From Polytrichum commune (lineage: Eukaryota; Streptophyta; Polytrichopsida; Polytrichales; Polytrichaceae): 64,000 nucleotides of DNA. The position numbers and the translations under genes were made by a program. The stretch is from NCBI GenBank assembly GCA_950295325.1, contig OX485808.1, positions 6,820,501 to 6,884,500 of the forward strand, read 5' to 3'. Of this stretch, positions 34,411 through 46,990 are shown one piece after another. Every line of letters starts with the position of its first letter. Position 1 is the first letter of the stretch. The notes beneath the pieces were generated by a model, which saw nothing but the letters and a program-made list of their open reading frames with translations, did no database searches and was not told the origin of the DNA.

Positions 34411-37400
34411 GCATCACTTTCTAATGCTAGAATATGACGATTAGATGAATGAGCCGCTCTAATAGAAGAACCTGGATGAAGCAAAACATTAATTAAAAAC
34501 ATACGAACATTGAAGTATGAATTAAAAAACATATGAACGAATAATTGGATACTGTAATATACAATACATGTAGAAGCAGTCATGTCTGCCACAATACCGC
34601 CTACAGGACTCAAACCATGAACAAATAACTTCATTAAAACTTAAGACTTCTGCTTTGCACCCCTCCATGGCTTGCCATCTCTTTGTCTACATAATTGAGT
34701 TTCCATAGTAATAGAGTTGAAGAGAACGTCATCTGTGGCTAAATCGACCTCAAGAATTGAAGGATGCATGGTGATCAGAAGTTCTTGAGGTTGCCTCGCA
34801 ATGGGAATTGAAAATGATCGAACCAATAACAAAGCCTTGAACTTCAAAGTCTGAAAGTCAATATAAAATTGAAATTAAAAAATATACAACACATAAAAAC
34901 AAATTCAAATATGAACCAATCAAAATGAAATGTCATAATTGCTACTTACATTTTTGGACGGATTCATAGGATTTGCCAAGTGCAAGGAATTAATGATAGT
35001 CCACTCATCATTGATTTTGAACTTATAGTTCTTGAAAAATCCTGCCACTTCTCTCTTCACGGCAGAACTGTCAGGATAAAACAAAATGAATGCTCCATCA
35101 TCATGAAGATAGGTAAGAACAAATGCCATCAATATGTTGAGAAAACTTGGAATGTTGGCATTCCAAGGGGGAATTTGAGATGGCGGACCCGAGACACCTA
35201 GAACCCGAAGACCATCTGGGTAATCCGCAATAATGAGGTCCACAGCAAGTTTCTTTTGCAATTGGCCATAAAAAAAAATTGTCTACCTTCACCAACCTAC
35301 AAAGATAAAATATAAATATTACAATTCATGAATAAAGACGACAATTAAAAATAAAAAATGAAATAACGTAACAAAATACGAGTGAAACTTTATAAAACTT
35401 GAATAAAGTAAAAACTGTAAAATAAAATGAACTCACCTTTGATAGAAAAGCCATAATGTCGTCATATGGTGCACGAAATGTACCTGTTTGATTCTTATCC
35501 TCGATAATCCTCACAAAAGAATCATTCAAGATTAAATCCGAAGATGTATGATTTGCAGGTAAAGGAGGCAAGATATTCATCATACCTCTAAGCTTGGGAG
35601 GCATATCCAAGGTAGGAGAAGGGGTTGTCTTCTGCCGCTTTGAAGTATGAAACGTTGCCTCTAGATTTGAAGAAGAAGGTTCAGTAACTACAAGGTTGTT
35701 GAGACTGCTTTGAATTGAAGCATCCTCATCGCTATCATGAATGAGGAGGATTGGTCTTTTAGGCTTAGACTTTTTTTTGGCATCTTGGCTGCATCCTCAT
35801 CCATTATAGAGGGAACAATTTTAGTTGTACCCTTGAGGGCGGGTTGAATGGAATCTCGAAGGGCAATATCAAAAGTGGGAGGTGATTTAAGAGGACAATC
35901 CAAATACCACCCACATTTTTCAAAATGCACAGGATCCCAAGATTTCATGATCCCCTCTGTGAACATGCATTCTTCACTTTCGATATCCAAATAATTAGCC
36001 AAAAAAACGGGAGATTTGGAAATGGCTTTCACAGGAAATAAGACATATTTGAAGTACCTATAAAACACCCTTCGCATGGCCGGATAAAAATTGAGTTGCT
36101 TGTCAATGTTATGATTTTTGTGAACTCCCTTATCCACACCGAATTCACGAAAAAATGCAGTATCCCACAATGATATGCGCATTGCCTCCACATAATCAAA
36201 AATAGTGGGCAAAGGATCCATACCATCTGAAAGGTAGTTGATGGACACATGCATATCAGCCACAGTAGCATCAAAGAGCTACTCGGTCTCAATAGCCAAC
36301 TGCCAAATACAAAATAAAGATTAGAAGAATTAAATGATTGAAAAAATATTAAAAATAAATTAAAAACATAGACAAAAAATAAATGAACCAAACATAATAG
36401 AAGGACAAAAATTATCACCTGAGCCCACCAAGTAGCTTTATGAAGCCACTTAGGAAACTCTATATCATTGAATTTTGGTTTCGGAAACTTGAGAGCCTCA
36501 CGAAGAGCAGGGGGACTGTCCCACCTCTCAAGCCACTTAATCTTCATAGATGTGTCCATTGCCGAAGTTGCTAACATCCAAAGTTTTTCTTGAATCATCT
36601 CAAGGTTCTCATCGTGAGTTTCATAATGAGACTTCACCTGCTCTAAGAACATAGAAGAATGTTTAGGATCTGCAATGGGAAGTTGTTTCTTCAATTCCGA
36701 ATGAAAAGTCAATCTCACCCTCTCAACAGCTTTGGAAACAAATTCATCTACTGCACTCGAAGTCCAATGCGCAGGATCAGGATATTTCTTATAAAATATC
36801 CTTTGAGCAGTAGCAACAGCATCTCCCAACTCTTGCTACACCAACCAAAAAACATATAAGAGTATGAATAATCACACACTACAAAAATAAGATGCAATAG
36901 AAAATATAGTTATAGAAATCGAAATAAAAAGAAAACAAAAAAAATATACAAGAAAACAAAAATCGTGAAAAACGAATACTTCAGAAAAAATAACCTGGTA
37001 TAGAAATCAATTAAGAGCCTCAACAGTCAAAGTAAACCAAGTCCTATGTTTGGATTTTTATTTGGCATCAGCGGCAGTAAGATCTTCTTTGGAAAGAAGT
37101 TTGTCAAAATATGAAAGTGGTTGTCCAGCAATGCTTTGAATGCGGAAAAACTTATGAATAAGATTGGTACAAACATGAGATTTTTGGTTCCTCCTGTCAA
37201 AACAAAACATCCAATGATAAGCCAAAGAAAAGAGATATACAATAAAAAAAAAAAACTAAAAAAAAAAAAACCAAATGAACCGAATAAATAAAAAGAGAAG
37301 AATGAAGTAGATACCAATTGACTTCATGTAAAGCTGCCAACATGGTTGCAATATCTCCTTTGACATCCAAAATAATACTTTCAATAGCATAATGCCAAAC

Positions 37401-38043
37401 CGGATCATGTGTGTGATCTCGATTAATAATGGGCAACCATGCTTGTAAACGGTGATTTCCGTCCCACACCATGAACATTTTGCCAGAAAAAACTTTGAGG
37501 TCCTCATCAGCTTGCAATATTTTTTCAAAGGCATCATTAGCCCTCACCCAATTTTCACTCCAAGATTCAATGATACTATCGGTAACATCTACTGTTTTCC
37601 CCTTATTGTTTTCCAAGGCCACATAAAAAACCCCATTGCCCTCCATATAACTACAAGCAACAAAATGTGCAGCCAGGTTCATAACGTCATTTTAAAAAAA
37701 ATGCCTTACAACAGGCAATGCAATCATTCGACATAGTGGAATTTTGATTTTGCCCTTGGTTGATACCTCAACCGTTCAAGACGGGAAGATGTGTTGACAG
37801 TTTCTTTCTTAAAAAATGCATGCAATTGCATCTTCAATTGATCTTCAGAAAGATGTACAACTTCCAAATCTAAAGCACAAAACATATCACCCACTTGAGA
37901 AACAAAAATAAATCAAAAGAAATATATACATAGGAAAGAAATCATATATGCAAACTAAAACAAAATGAAAAAACATTAAAGAAAGTGAGAGTATACATAA
38001 GAGAAAAAACCACATATTCTCCAAAAATCTAAATTTTAAATAT

Positions 38044-38601
38044 GGGTGGCCGTTAACGGCCACTCTTCTTGGAGAAAAAAAATGAAGGAAATGAATGCAT
38101 ACACACATGCATGCATACATGTAGAAACAAAATTTGAAATATGAATAAGGGTGGCCGTTTAACGGCCACCTTTTTTTAAGCCAAAAAAAATGAAAGAAAT
38201 GGGTGTATACATGTAGAAAGAAACCCTTATAAACAAAAATCCGAAATGTGAATAAGGGTGGCCGTTAACGGCCGCCCTTATTGAAGGACAGAAAATGAGA
38301 GAAATGGGTGTGTACATGTAGAAAGAAACCCTTATGAACAAAAATCCGAAATGTGAATAAGGGTGGCCGTTAACGGCCACCCTTGTTGGAGGAAAAAAAA
38401 TGAAGCAATTGAGTGCATACACGAAGAAAAAACACATATGGAGAAGAGCCTGAAATTTCAAGGACAAACAATTTAAAGAACACATATACTCAGAAATATA
38501 AGATTCAACAAAGGGTGGCCGTTAACGGCCACACTTTTAGATGAAACAGACTACAACACAGAAGTGGGCATCATAGAAAGGGTGGCCGTTAACAGCTACC
38601 C
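38044..38601. repeat. Array of six palindromes (GGCCGTTAACGGCC type), copy A
   Basis: The palindrome GGTGGCCGTTAACGGCCACC, extended by one G and one C outside, occurs at 38,044, 38,149 (with one extra T), 38,256, 38,361, 38,513 and 38,580 (the last two imperfect). Spacing is 105, 107, 105, 152 and 67 bp. The spacers are also partly repeated (GAAATGGGTGTRTACATGTA). The array lies between the N-terminal exons and the ParB-like exon of copy A, so it would be in an intron. Confidence 0.9.
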
Positions 38602-40069
38602 ATTTGGAAGAGGAATTCACCTTCATTTGAGTCGCTTTCCGGAGTTGCAGCTTCTTTGTCGCTCTTGCTCGTTTTGTCTATATGCCCACGTCGCCGTCTG
38701 GAACTTATACCAACATCTGCATCCTCCATGGTGCGCGTTCTTGCTTCTTGCGTATGTTGTTGCCGCCGCACTTCGAAAGAGGATGTCTGAAGACATTACG
38801 AAGAGTATGGCTTCAAGAGATTAGGGTAAGTCGGACTCTAAAAATAAAAATAAACAAGTAAAAATTTTGGTAGATTTCAGTCTATGGAATCTTTGCTATA
38901 ACTTTTTCAAATATCCTAATTAATATCCACAAAAATCTAGTGCATAAATTTAAGCCTTGCTATTCATTCCATTTTTTTCCAGAATTATTGGAGATAATAT
39001 CAATTTTACATAAATCGTCAAAGTCTACTAAAACTAATATGGTTAGATTTCCTGCATAAAATCTTCATGGTTTGAAGATTTTAGAAGAATCTAAGATGCT
39101 CTAATTGTTTTTTGGCTCTAAAACATGCAACACAAAATTATTTTGTTCATGCTATATACCATTGGAATCATATTTTTGGTGTGCACAATATAGTATATAT
39201 TATATACCTCTAAATTTATTTTCATTTTAAATTTCTTCTCTTATCATTTCTTTCGTATAACTTACCTCCAATTCTGCCTTAGAAGATTGTTCTTTTTTTT
39301 CGTATTGTGTGGCTTGCTCTTCGTCGATGCCTTTATCATAATCTTCCTCGTCTTCCTCTTCTTCATTGCATTCAGAGACGATATGTGGTTGAGCTTCACA
39401 TGTAGGAGTTTGGTGTTCGAAGACATCTTCCGTTATCATTTCGCATGCCACAATATCTTCGTACGTCAAATTCCTTGTTGTACCTGATAGGTCCACTCCT
39501 TTCATTCGAGGAATACGTCTATTCATTCTAGCCCTTGACAATTGTCTCTTACTTGAAAAACGAAAGCTATTTTTTCGCCTACTCTTTTTCCTACCCTTCA
39601 CTGGAGTAACCACTGCTAACATGAATAAATGACGTTCTTTTACATTTAAACGCATTCAGCTACCCTCTGCACTACATTGTTACTCTCAACAACATGCATT
39701 TCATGGATGTTAATAATGATTCGGCCACTAAATTTATGAACTCCAAACAGAAGCCACGGTCTCAGCATAGATAGGGAGGCTTCATGAAGGTAATGGACTT
39801 GCTAGAAATTTTGGTTCTTCAAAAGAAGATCGCCAACGTCACATTACTAGCACCTGACAACATAGATGTGTTAATACCCATCATAATTCAACTAAATACA
39901 TACATAATATAATACAAATAAAAATTATACAATCAACCATATGAATATTTCGAACAAGATAAACAAACAACATCTTGTTAAGGAATACATAACAAAATAA
40001 TTTCAAATCAAACAATTTCAGAAGTTGACTTACCTTTTTGTTTCTTCTGTTTTGTGAACTCGTCTTCAT

Positions 40070-40817
40070 TTCCGACTCCGAAATACCATCGTTTGCATAC
40101 TCTCTGCACCTTCATCATCCTCCGCCTTCCTATGTCTTCTCTTCCGCCTCACTAATGTTCTCTCTACATGTTCCACTATCATTGTTGTCTATGATATATC
40201 TTCTACCACTCCACTTTCATACATTTGTTTAGTGTTTAGAGCTCACTTAAACCTAGCGCACATTACGATCATCAGTGTTGCAATTGGCGTCCAATGATCA
40301 AGTTGTTTTAACGCGTCTTTCACTCTGCTTCTATTTTTATTATATCCGCCAAATTTCTCTGATATCCCAACCTACCACATTGACTTTGTTCTATTTATAA
40401 TGGCCAATCATTTACTTTGCCGGCCAATTTTAATTGTTCCTGCATCTACATCCAGCCTACACAGTCATATTTTAAAACTCTGCCAACTTGTTTATTATTT
40501 GACGCCGTTTTCTCTATGATATCCGTGCCCGCATTTCTCCCATGTGATAATCTTATATTAGACAACTCCTTTGTGGGTTCAAGTTTCCTATGGCTTAGTT
40601 TCTAAAGGAGATATTTTTTGGGATCTAGTTTAGGATTCTATGTCTTCCTTGCAAATATTCTCTGTGTACTATTATGACCCGTCTCCTTTTGTATTATTGG
40701 ATGCTATGGTATCACCTCTTTTAATTTACATCCATTATTATATTCTCCATCATTCAATACAAAAGCGATGTTGATCTAAAATTATTGTCATGTGTTATCA
40801 TCTTTTCCTTCTTCTCC
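40070..40817. promoter_or_regulatory. Divergent intergenic region between copy A and its partner gene
   Basis: About 750 bp separates the ATG of copy A exon 1 (minus) from the ATG of the plus-strand gene at 40,818. TTATTATATTCTCC near 40,734 could serve as a TATA element for the plus-strand gene. The head-to-head layout is the same as at 63,276-63,848 for copy C, so a shared bidirectional promoter is likely, by inference. Confidence 0.45.
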
Positions 40818-43160
40818 ATGGCTACCATTAGAGCTCACGGATCTTTTGTTCCCTTCATTTTGCCACTTGAAGATGATGGTCATGTCAATGTCTCAGAGGA
40901 TTTACTTAGTCTGAGATTCAACCTCCAGATAGGAACCATGTATTTAGAGCAGGAGATGTATTCTGCAGATGGAGAGGTGTATGAAACGGTTTTGGTTCAA
41001 AAAAACAGAACCGAGGTTGGTTTTATGTGGATCTTAGGACCTGGTTCATTTAGGGTAATAGGTCTTTCTGAATCTCAGATGCAAGCTTCAACTGTCATCT
41101 TGACAAACGAATCCGGTACATCCACCGTTCAAATTTCCTATGTCGCACCTGTTAAATTTGAGCCCACTGATGACTGTGTGTTTGTGCTATCAGATTCGGA
41201 AGATGACATTTGTGCATCTGTTGATCTTTCAAACACATCGCCATTTCCATTTAAAAGTCTTCATTCCACTTCTTCACAGCTTCCTATACATGTAGCCAAA
41301 TCTCCATGCGGTCCTATGTACAAGAGTTTGGTTCCCCAGCTCTCACCTTCTCAACGTCCTCCACTACACCCTTCACCTTCATCTATAGGGTTGACTATCG
41401 TTGATGCTTTGAAGCTTACAAAGTCTAGAAAAAGATCAAAGTCAGATCTTGCATCCATTGATTTTGATAGTATAGATGTTCATGATGTCAACTACTTACC
41501 ATCTTCTTTTAATGGTGATGTTTTGTTTCTCTTACCCCCTGTGACACTTAAAGCTCCAAATACGTATGGCCGCTCAATGGACGGCATGGATAAGATGTGC
41601 GATGGTCACCCTTGGTGCACCACCAAAACCACCAATATCCAAAATGATTTTGGATTGTCCTTCCGGCGCTCCACTTGTGCTGGTCATCTCCAATGTCCTA
41701 ATGACTACTGTGATTACCACGGGTAGATCACTCTAAGGCATCTTTGTGCACCACGTGCGGCTGGGGTTTTTTTTTGTTTTGGGGCTATTTACCTTCAAGG
41801 GTTGAATTAAAGCCTCCCTATAATTACTTAAATTTAAAAAATGGCCCATTTGTTTGCACCCTTCCATTACTTATATTGTCCAAGTCACTGTAATTTTTTG
41901 TACTCTATATTCCTTTTAACAATGGCGCATTCCATTTTCATCCATTTTGGACAGACAGAAATCCCAATTATCATCCATCTCCGTGAGTCCTAAACCCATT
42001 TACATACCATACTAAACATACCTTCTAGGATCCTTATCTCCAGCCCCTATATTAATTTTACAAAAAATAATGGCCCACGTTTTATGTCCATCTAACTTAC
42101 TTATAATGGGATTGTCTACATTTCATGACCCCTTCATTATTTGGAATCCCTTTAAATTTTTTATTTCAAATGATTTTAATCCTCTCTATATTATGCTGCA
42201 CGTCGTTTTTAAAATGCACTAAGTGATCTACCCGTGCTTGGAATATGAAGAACATGTATTGCATGTTTTATGACCTTTGTCCCACGGGTAGATCACTCTA
42301 AGGCATTTTTGTGCACCATATGCGGCTGGGTTTTTGTTTTGTTTTGGGGCTATTTACCTTCAAGGGTTGAATTAAAGCCTCCCTATAATTACTTAAATTT
42401 CAAAAATGGCCCATTTGTTTGCACCCTTCCATTACTTATATTGTCCAAGTCATTGCAATTTTTTGTACTCTATATTCCTTTTAAGTAATTTTGGATAGAC
42501 GGAAATCCCAATTATCATCCATCCCCGTGAGTCCTAAACCCATTTACATACCATACTAAACATACCTTCTAGGATCCTTATCTTCAACCTCTATATTAAT
42601 TTTACAAAAAAATAATGGCCCACGTTTTATATCCATCTAACTTACTTATAATGAGATTGTCTACATTTAATGGCCCCTTCATTATTTGGAATTCCTTTAT
42701 AATTTTTATTTCAAATGATTTTAATCCTCTCTATATTATGCCGCACGTCGTTTTTAAAATGCACTAAGTGATCTACCCGTGGTGATTACATGAATCGCAA
42801 TGGGGGCCTCCGGAACAACACTGAATGGGCCGGTTCAACTCCTCTCCCATTTGCTGTGGGTAATGTTCCTCCTTCTAGGTCCACTGTCGAGTGTAAGGTA
42901 TGTCGTTCCACACCTGTGTGCATTGCTTTATGTCATGCTCGAATCCTATACATCCATTCCACATCTGTTGGAATGTCCAGGGCTTGCATTCATATTGGTG
43001 TACATGATCACCCTGTGGCCAATGGCACATACCGTTAGTCATTGGATATGGCATACCAGTGCGTTGCAAATGAAGTATTGAAAACACCCACAGCCAAAAA
43101 TTCAGCCATAGTTATGGCAGCAAGCAAACAATTCTTGGCCGATTACCTTCTCAAATGGGA
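40818..43160 (+). pseudogene. Partner gene of copy A: Cys/His-rich protein, interrupted by MITEs
   Basis: The frame starts at ATG 40,818 (MATIRAHGSFVPFILPLEDD). The same first residues occur in the partner gene of copy C (63,849), which supports this start over the ATG at 40,785. The middle is low-complexity, with a basic KLTKSRKRSKSD patch that could be a nuclear signal. From about 41,570 a conserved-looking module begins: CAGHLQCPNDYCDY, a composite MITE, then VECKVCRSTPVCIALCHARI and ACIHIGVHDHPVANGTYR. Its ordered Cys and His residues suggest zinc binding. A TAG at 43,036-43,038 follows, but the frame clearly continues (NEVLKTPTAKNSAIVMAASK) to about 43,150, where sequence belonging to the next unit begins. 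The gene is thus broken by an insertion, a stop and truncation. Function is unknown; DNA or protein binding is a guess. Confidence 0.65.
41718..42781. mobile_element. Composite of two MITEs inserted as one unit
   Basis: Copy 1 (41,718-42,236) and copy 2 (42,283-42,781) are both about 500-520 bp with ends CACGGGTAGATCACT and AGTGATCTACCCGTG, in the same orientation, separated by 46 bp of unrelated DNA. Only the outer ends are flanked by a perfect 8-bp duplication GTGATTAC (41,710-41,717 and 42,782-42,789). The inner flanks (CTTGGAAT and CTTTGTCC) do not match. So the pair seems to have moved as one 1,064-bp unit. Related to the MITE at 33,870. Confidence 0.85.
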
Positions 43161-43896
43161 AAAGCTATTTTGCGAGCGGTGAGCGGTAAGTTTTCTATAA
43201 TATTGAAATTTTGTGTGGTGAAACATGCCCTATGACCGCGGTGTAGAGCTAACTTTTGAAATATTTATTGACAAAAAGAACCTATAACCGTGGTTGAGGA
43301 ACCTATACTGTATTTGCTTGCACCTTCTCTTATAAGGTTTGTAGGTTGGGAATGGGTCTCGGATGGTTACAGGTTGTCAATTGAGGTGGACTAAGTCCCA
43401 GTGGGAGAACGCCTCGGATTTCTTGGGGTTTGATGTTTGATTTGAACAAAAAACATAGGATGATGTACATATGTTATGCACAAGCCTTTTTTGGGTTATT
43501 CCATTCTTCTTCCATTCTATCTTCTGATTTTTTTATTCTTCCATTCTTCTTCCAGTCTATCTTCTTATTTTTTGTAATTCTAAAAAACGTATTGATATTC
43601 TATACTTATCATCTTTAATTTTTTGGTTTAGTTTTTCGGTTTAGTTTTCCTTAGTCTTTGTTTCATGTTTTGATCTATATGTTTACAACTACATTTCTTT
43701 ATCTTTTTTGGGTTTGGTTTGAATTTTGTTACATGGATGATGCTATGGTAGATAATGAGGTAGTTTACCTCTATGTCTTATTGAATAATTGAGTGCAAGG
43801 AGGGTTTAGGGTAAGAGTGTAAGAAGGCATTACAAAATATAATTCACTGTCTAAGGAAAACCATGAAGATTACCGCACTAAACGGACAATTAACAA
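43155..43896. other. Sequence downstream of copy B with subterminal-type repeats
   Basis: No gene is seen. From about 43,150 the text GGGAAAAGCTATTTTGCGAG begins a block that resembles TGGGGAAAGTTAGTATGCGA at 46,994, next to copy C's unit. CCCTATGACCGCGG (43,228) and CCTATAACCGTGG (43,281) repeat within it and recur at 47,097 and 47,161. It probably marks the outer end of the unit that carries copy B. Confidence 0.4.
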
Positions 43897-45549
43897 TCAA
43901 ATGCAAAAATATATTATTATGCAAGCAATAAGACACAAAATTCTTCCATTAGACATATAATCGAAATCACAATTATCAGATAATGCTACAGAGACTTTAG
44001 AATCTGTACTATCTGCATCTGAAGAGCCTTCATCCTCAGACTCAACAGCTTCTAAATCAACATACTCTATACCGCTTAGCATCAACTCCTTAGGTCTAAA
44101 TGTACGATATGAACCTTCCGCTAATTCATTGGCAACGTCATTTGCGTATGAAGGGAGCCGCCATGACTTTGGAGGACTTGGATAAAACGTAGGGTCACAG
44201 AAGAAAGGGTTGTGACTAGGATAGGTCATTGGTCCATATCTGCAAATTCCAAAAGTACCATGTTTAGGGCTCGATATTCGATACAATGACGCTCAAAAGT
44301 AAAAGTAATGTATGAGAAATTGTTCAACAAACTCACTTACTGAATCGAGACTTCTTCACAATTCTCGGGACCACAAGTACATCGCCCTCCGGGTCCTCAC
44401 TAGTTGCCGTTGCTCCAGAAGTGACGTCAGGAGCAACACTCGAACGAATCAAGGGTTTAAGCAAGGCATGGAAAATGGCCTCATCAGCCTCTAATGCCAC
44501 GATGTGATGCTCGACGTTGCGGGACGCATGGATGGAAGATCCTACAAAAAAAAGAATGACAATAAAATTAGTGTGATTTCTGTGGAACTAAAAACAAATA
44601 GTTAAAGATGTGATATGGAAGATTGAATTAACATACCCGTAGCAGCAGTGCAGTCTAAAACAACATCCCCAGGAGAGGTAGAACTCTGAATTAACATCTG
44701 CATTAAAAGAGTAGACTTCTCTCTTGGACCTCGCCACGGCGTGGGTCCATTCATGAGCTGATCCTCACAAGAGACGAGGTTCTGTAGAATATCATCTCTT
44801 GATACATCTACCCCGTGTCGGTCAAGAGCGGGGACAAGCTGAAATGAGAATTTGGAAGCAGGCTTGCCAGGCATGGTCCTCACCACCAATGTAATCCCGA
44901 AACGCATAGTCTGGCATGGTCCAAAATTATTGAGTTCAATATACAGAACAAAGCAGTTCAGAACTCCACATGAGCCAATTAGATTCCAAGACCTATGGAC
45001 TAAGTTATACACCAGCCATTGGAAGCAGCACTCGACAACTGAAAACAATGAACCTAAAATATGAGAAAATCATTATGTAGCCTTTGTGTCAAACAATGTT
45101 TTAAAAATGTTAAAAAATAAAGAATAAATTAAATTAGAGAATTAACTTACAGTGACAGTTTGGTTAATCGGAGATGTCAGATGAAGGCGGTTCATACCCC
45201 ACCACTCCTTCCGAACTTGAAAACCGAAACACTCACAATATCCAAGAATCATGGCTTTTGTAGTCATTCGAAAAGGGTGAAATAAAATGATGGCCCCGTC
45301 ATCATGCAAATGGTTATCTGCAAAATCAAAGATTGGCTGAAGCCACTCGTGAGTTTCTTGATTCTAGGCAGGAATCGACGTTGGTGGGTTGGAGATCCCT
45401 GGAACGGGCAAGCCCTCCGGGATATCAGCAAGTATCAAGTCCAAACAGGGCTGGACACCGGTAGTCCCCTTATAGAATCGAACTTTGCTTTTGGAATGCT
45501 GCTCAGTATATAAACACACCCATAAATTAGTACATCTACCAGAATTCAT
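43897..45549 (-). pseudogene. Copy B of the gene: methyltransferase half only
   Basis: Only the C-terminal half is present. From the right: 45,549-45,151 encodes LDLILADIPEGLPVPG, then a TAG at 45,364-45,366 where copies A and C have the Trp of PxWN, then LHDDGAIILFHP, with a GTAAGT donor at 45,150. About 45,050-44,637 encodes NGPTPWRGPREKS and GDVVLDCTAATG, with a GTATGT donor. 44,541-44,341 encodes SSIHASRNVEHHIVALEADE. 44,239-43,897 is an acidic C-terminal tail. The SAM motif reads DCTAATGSS across the splice. The ParB-like and helical exons are missing. The phase between the last two exons does not seem to match. The repeat array at 45.5-47.0 kb lies directly upstream, where copy C has its array-filled intron. 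Confidence 0.8.
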
Positions 45550-46990
45550 TCAACCCACTAATACACTCAACTAAAACATACTAACCTCATTTCAGATCAC
45601 ATTCAATCCACTAATACATTCAACCAAAAATCCAACTAGCCTCATTTCAGAATACATTCAACCCCCTAATACAGTCAGCCTAAACATAAGTAACCTCATT
45701 TCAGAATACATTAAATCCAATAATACACTCAACCAAAACCCCAACTAGCCTCATTTCAGAATACATTCAACCCACTAATACACTCAACCTAAACAAAACT
45801 AACCTCAATTTCAGAATACATTCAACTCACTAATACACTGAACCTAAACATACTAACCTCATTTCAGAATACATTCAACCCACTAATAAAGTCAGCCTAA
45901 ACATAACTAACCTCGTTTCAGAATGCATTCAACCAACTAATACACTCAAATTAAACATAATAACCTCATTTCAGATCACATTCAATCCACTAAGTCACTC
46001 AACCTCAACCCCAACTAGCCTCATTTCAGAAAACATTCAATTTCAGATTACACTCTACCCACTAACCCATCTGCCCCATAAAGGGTGTCTCGGTCCCGAG
46101 ACACCTATTTCCATGACTAGAATTCAATTTCAGAATATATTAAACCCACTATCAACTCAACCTAAACATACTAACTTCATTTCAGATCACATGAACCCTC
46201 CAATAGACTCAACCTAAACATAACTAACCTCATTCCAGAAGGCATTCAAGCCACTTATTCACACAACCTAAAACCCAACTAGCCTCATTTCAAAAAACAT
46301 TCAATTTCAGATTACACTCAACCCACTAAACCATCTACCACAAAAAGGGTGTCTCGGTCCCGAGACACCTTTCTCCATGACTAGAATTCAATTTCAAAAT
46401 ACAATCAACCCACTAATACAGTCAACCTAAACATAACTAACCTCATTTCAGAATACAATCAACCCACTTATACACTCAACCTAAACATAACTAACCTCAT
46501 TTCAGAATTCATTAAATCCACAAGTACACTGAACCTAAACATACTAACCTCATTTAAGAATACATTCAATCCAGTAATACATTGAACCTAAGCATAACTA
46601 ACCTCATTTCATAATACATTCAAGCCCCTAATACAGTCAGCCTAAACTAACTACCCTCATTTCATAAAACATTCAACCCACTAATACACTCAACCTACAC
46701 ATACTAACCGCATTTCAGAATACATTCAATCCAATAATAGACTCAACCTAAGCATAACTAACCTCATTTCATAATACATTCAACCCACTAAGTCACTCAA
46801 CCTAAACAAAACTAAACTCAATTTCAGAATACATTCAACCCACTAATACATTCAACCTAAGCAAAACTAACCTCAATTTCAGAATACATTCAACCCAATA
46901 ATACAGTCAGCCTAAACATAACTAACCTCAATGTCAGAATACATTCAACCAACTAATACACTCAAATTAAACGTACTAACCTCATTTCAG
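45550..46990. repeat. Tandem array upstream of copy B (unit about 55-60 bp), with two palindromes
   Basis: Units resemble CATTTCAGAATACATTCAAC followed by CCACTAATACACTCAACCTA and AACATAACTAACCT. More than 20 diverged copies are present. Two palindromes, GTGTCTCGGTCCCGAGACAC with one extra G and C outside, lie at 46,084-46,105 and 46,348-46,369, 264 bp apart. The unit shares CATTTCAG and TCAACCCACTA with the array in copy C introns, so the two arrays are probably related. No gene is present. Confidence 0.9.

Larger units (their letters stand above)
33405..40069 (-). pseudogene. Copy A of the ParB-like/methyltransferase gene (decayed)
   Basis: The whole gene can be traced on the minus strand. 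Exon 1 is at 40,069-40,034 (MKTSSQNRRNKK, then GTAAGT). A second N-terminal exon lies at about 39,612-39,260 (VVTPVKGRKKSRRK, then an acidic run). A Ser/Arg-rich piece lies at 38,590-38,790. The ParB-like exon at about 37,875-37,320 has KMFMVWDGNHRLQAW. Helical exons are at 36,829-36,420 and 36,290-35,690 (ending near FEKCGWYLDC). The methyltransferase is at about 35,260-34,560 (LIIADYPDGLRVLG; LHDDGAFILF; KPWRGAKQK), then 34,470-33,740 (RHILALESDAELF) and an acidic tail ending at 33,405. Damage: frameshift and stop in the ParB-like exon, TAG at 36,279-36,281, TAA at 34,641-34,643, degenerate SAM motif (VADMTASTC), and a MITE in the exon. Two introns of the intact copy are absent here. Confidence 0.85.

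Noticed and set aside
38159-38485. Minus-strand frame of 108 residues with repeated VNGHPYSHFG
   Set aside because: It is the translation of the palindrome array and its repeated spacers, not a gene.
38044-38601. Regularly spaced palindromes read as a CRISPR array
   Set aside because: The spacers are themselves similar to each other, spacing varies from 67 to 152 bp, the repeats are full palindromes, and the context is a spliced eukaryotic gene.
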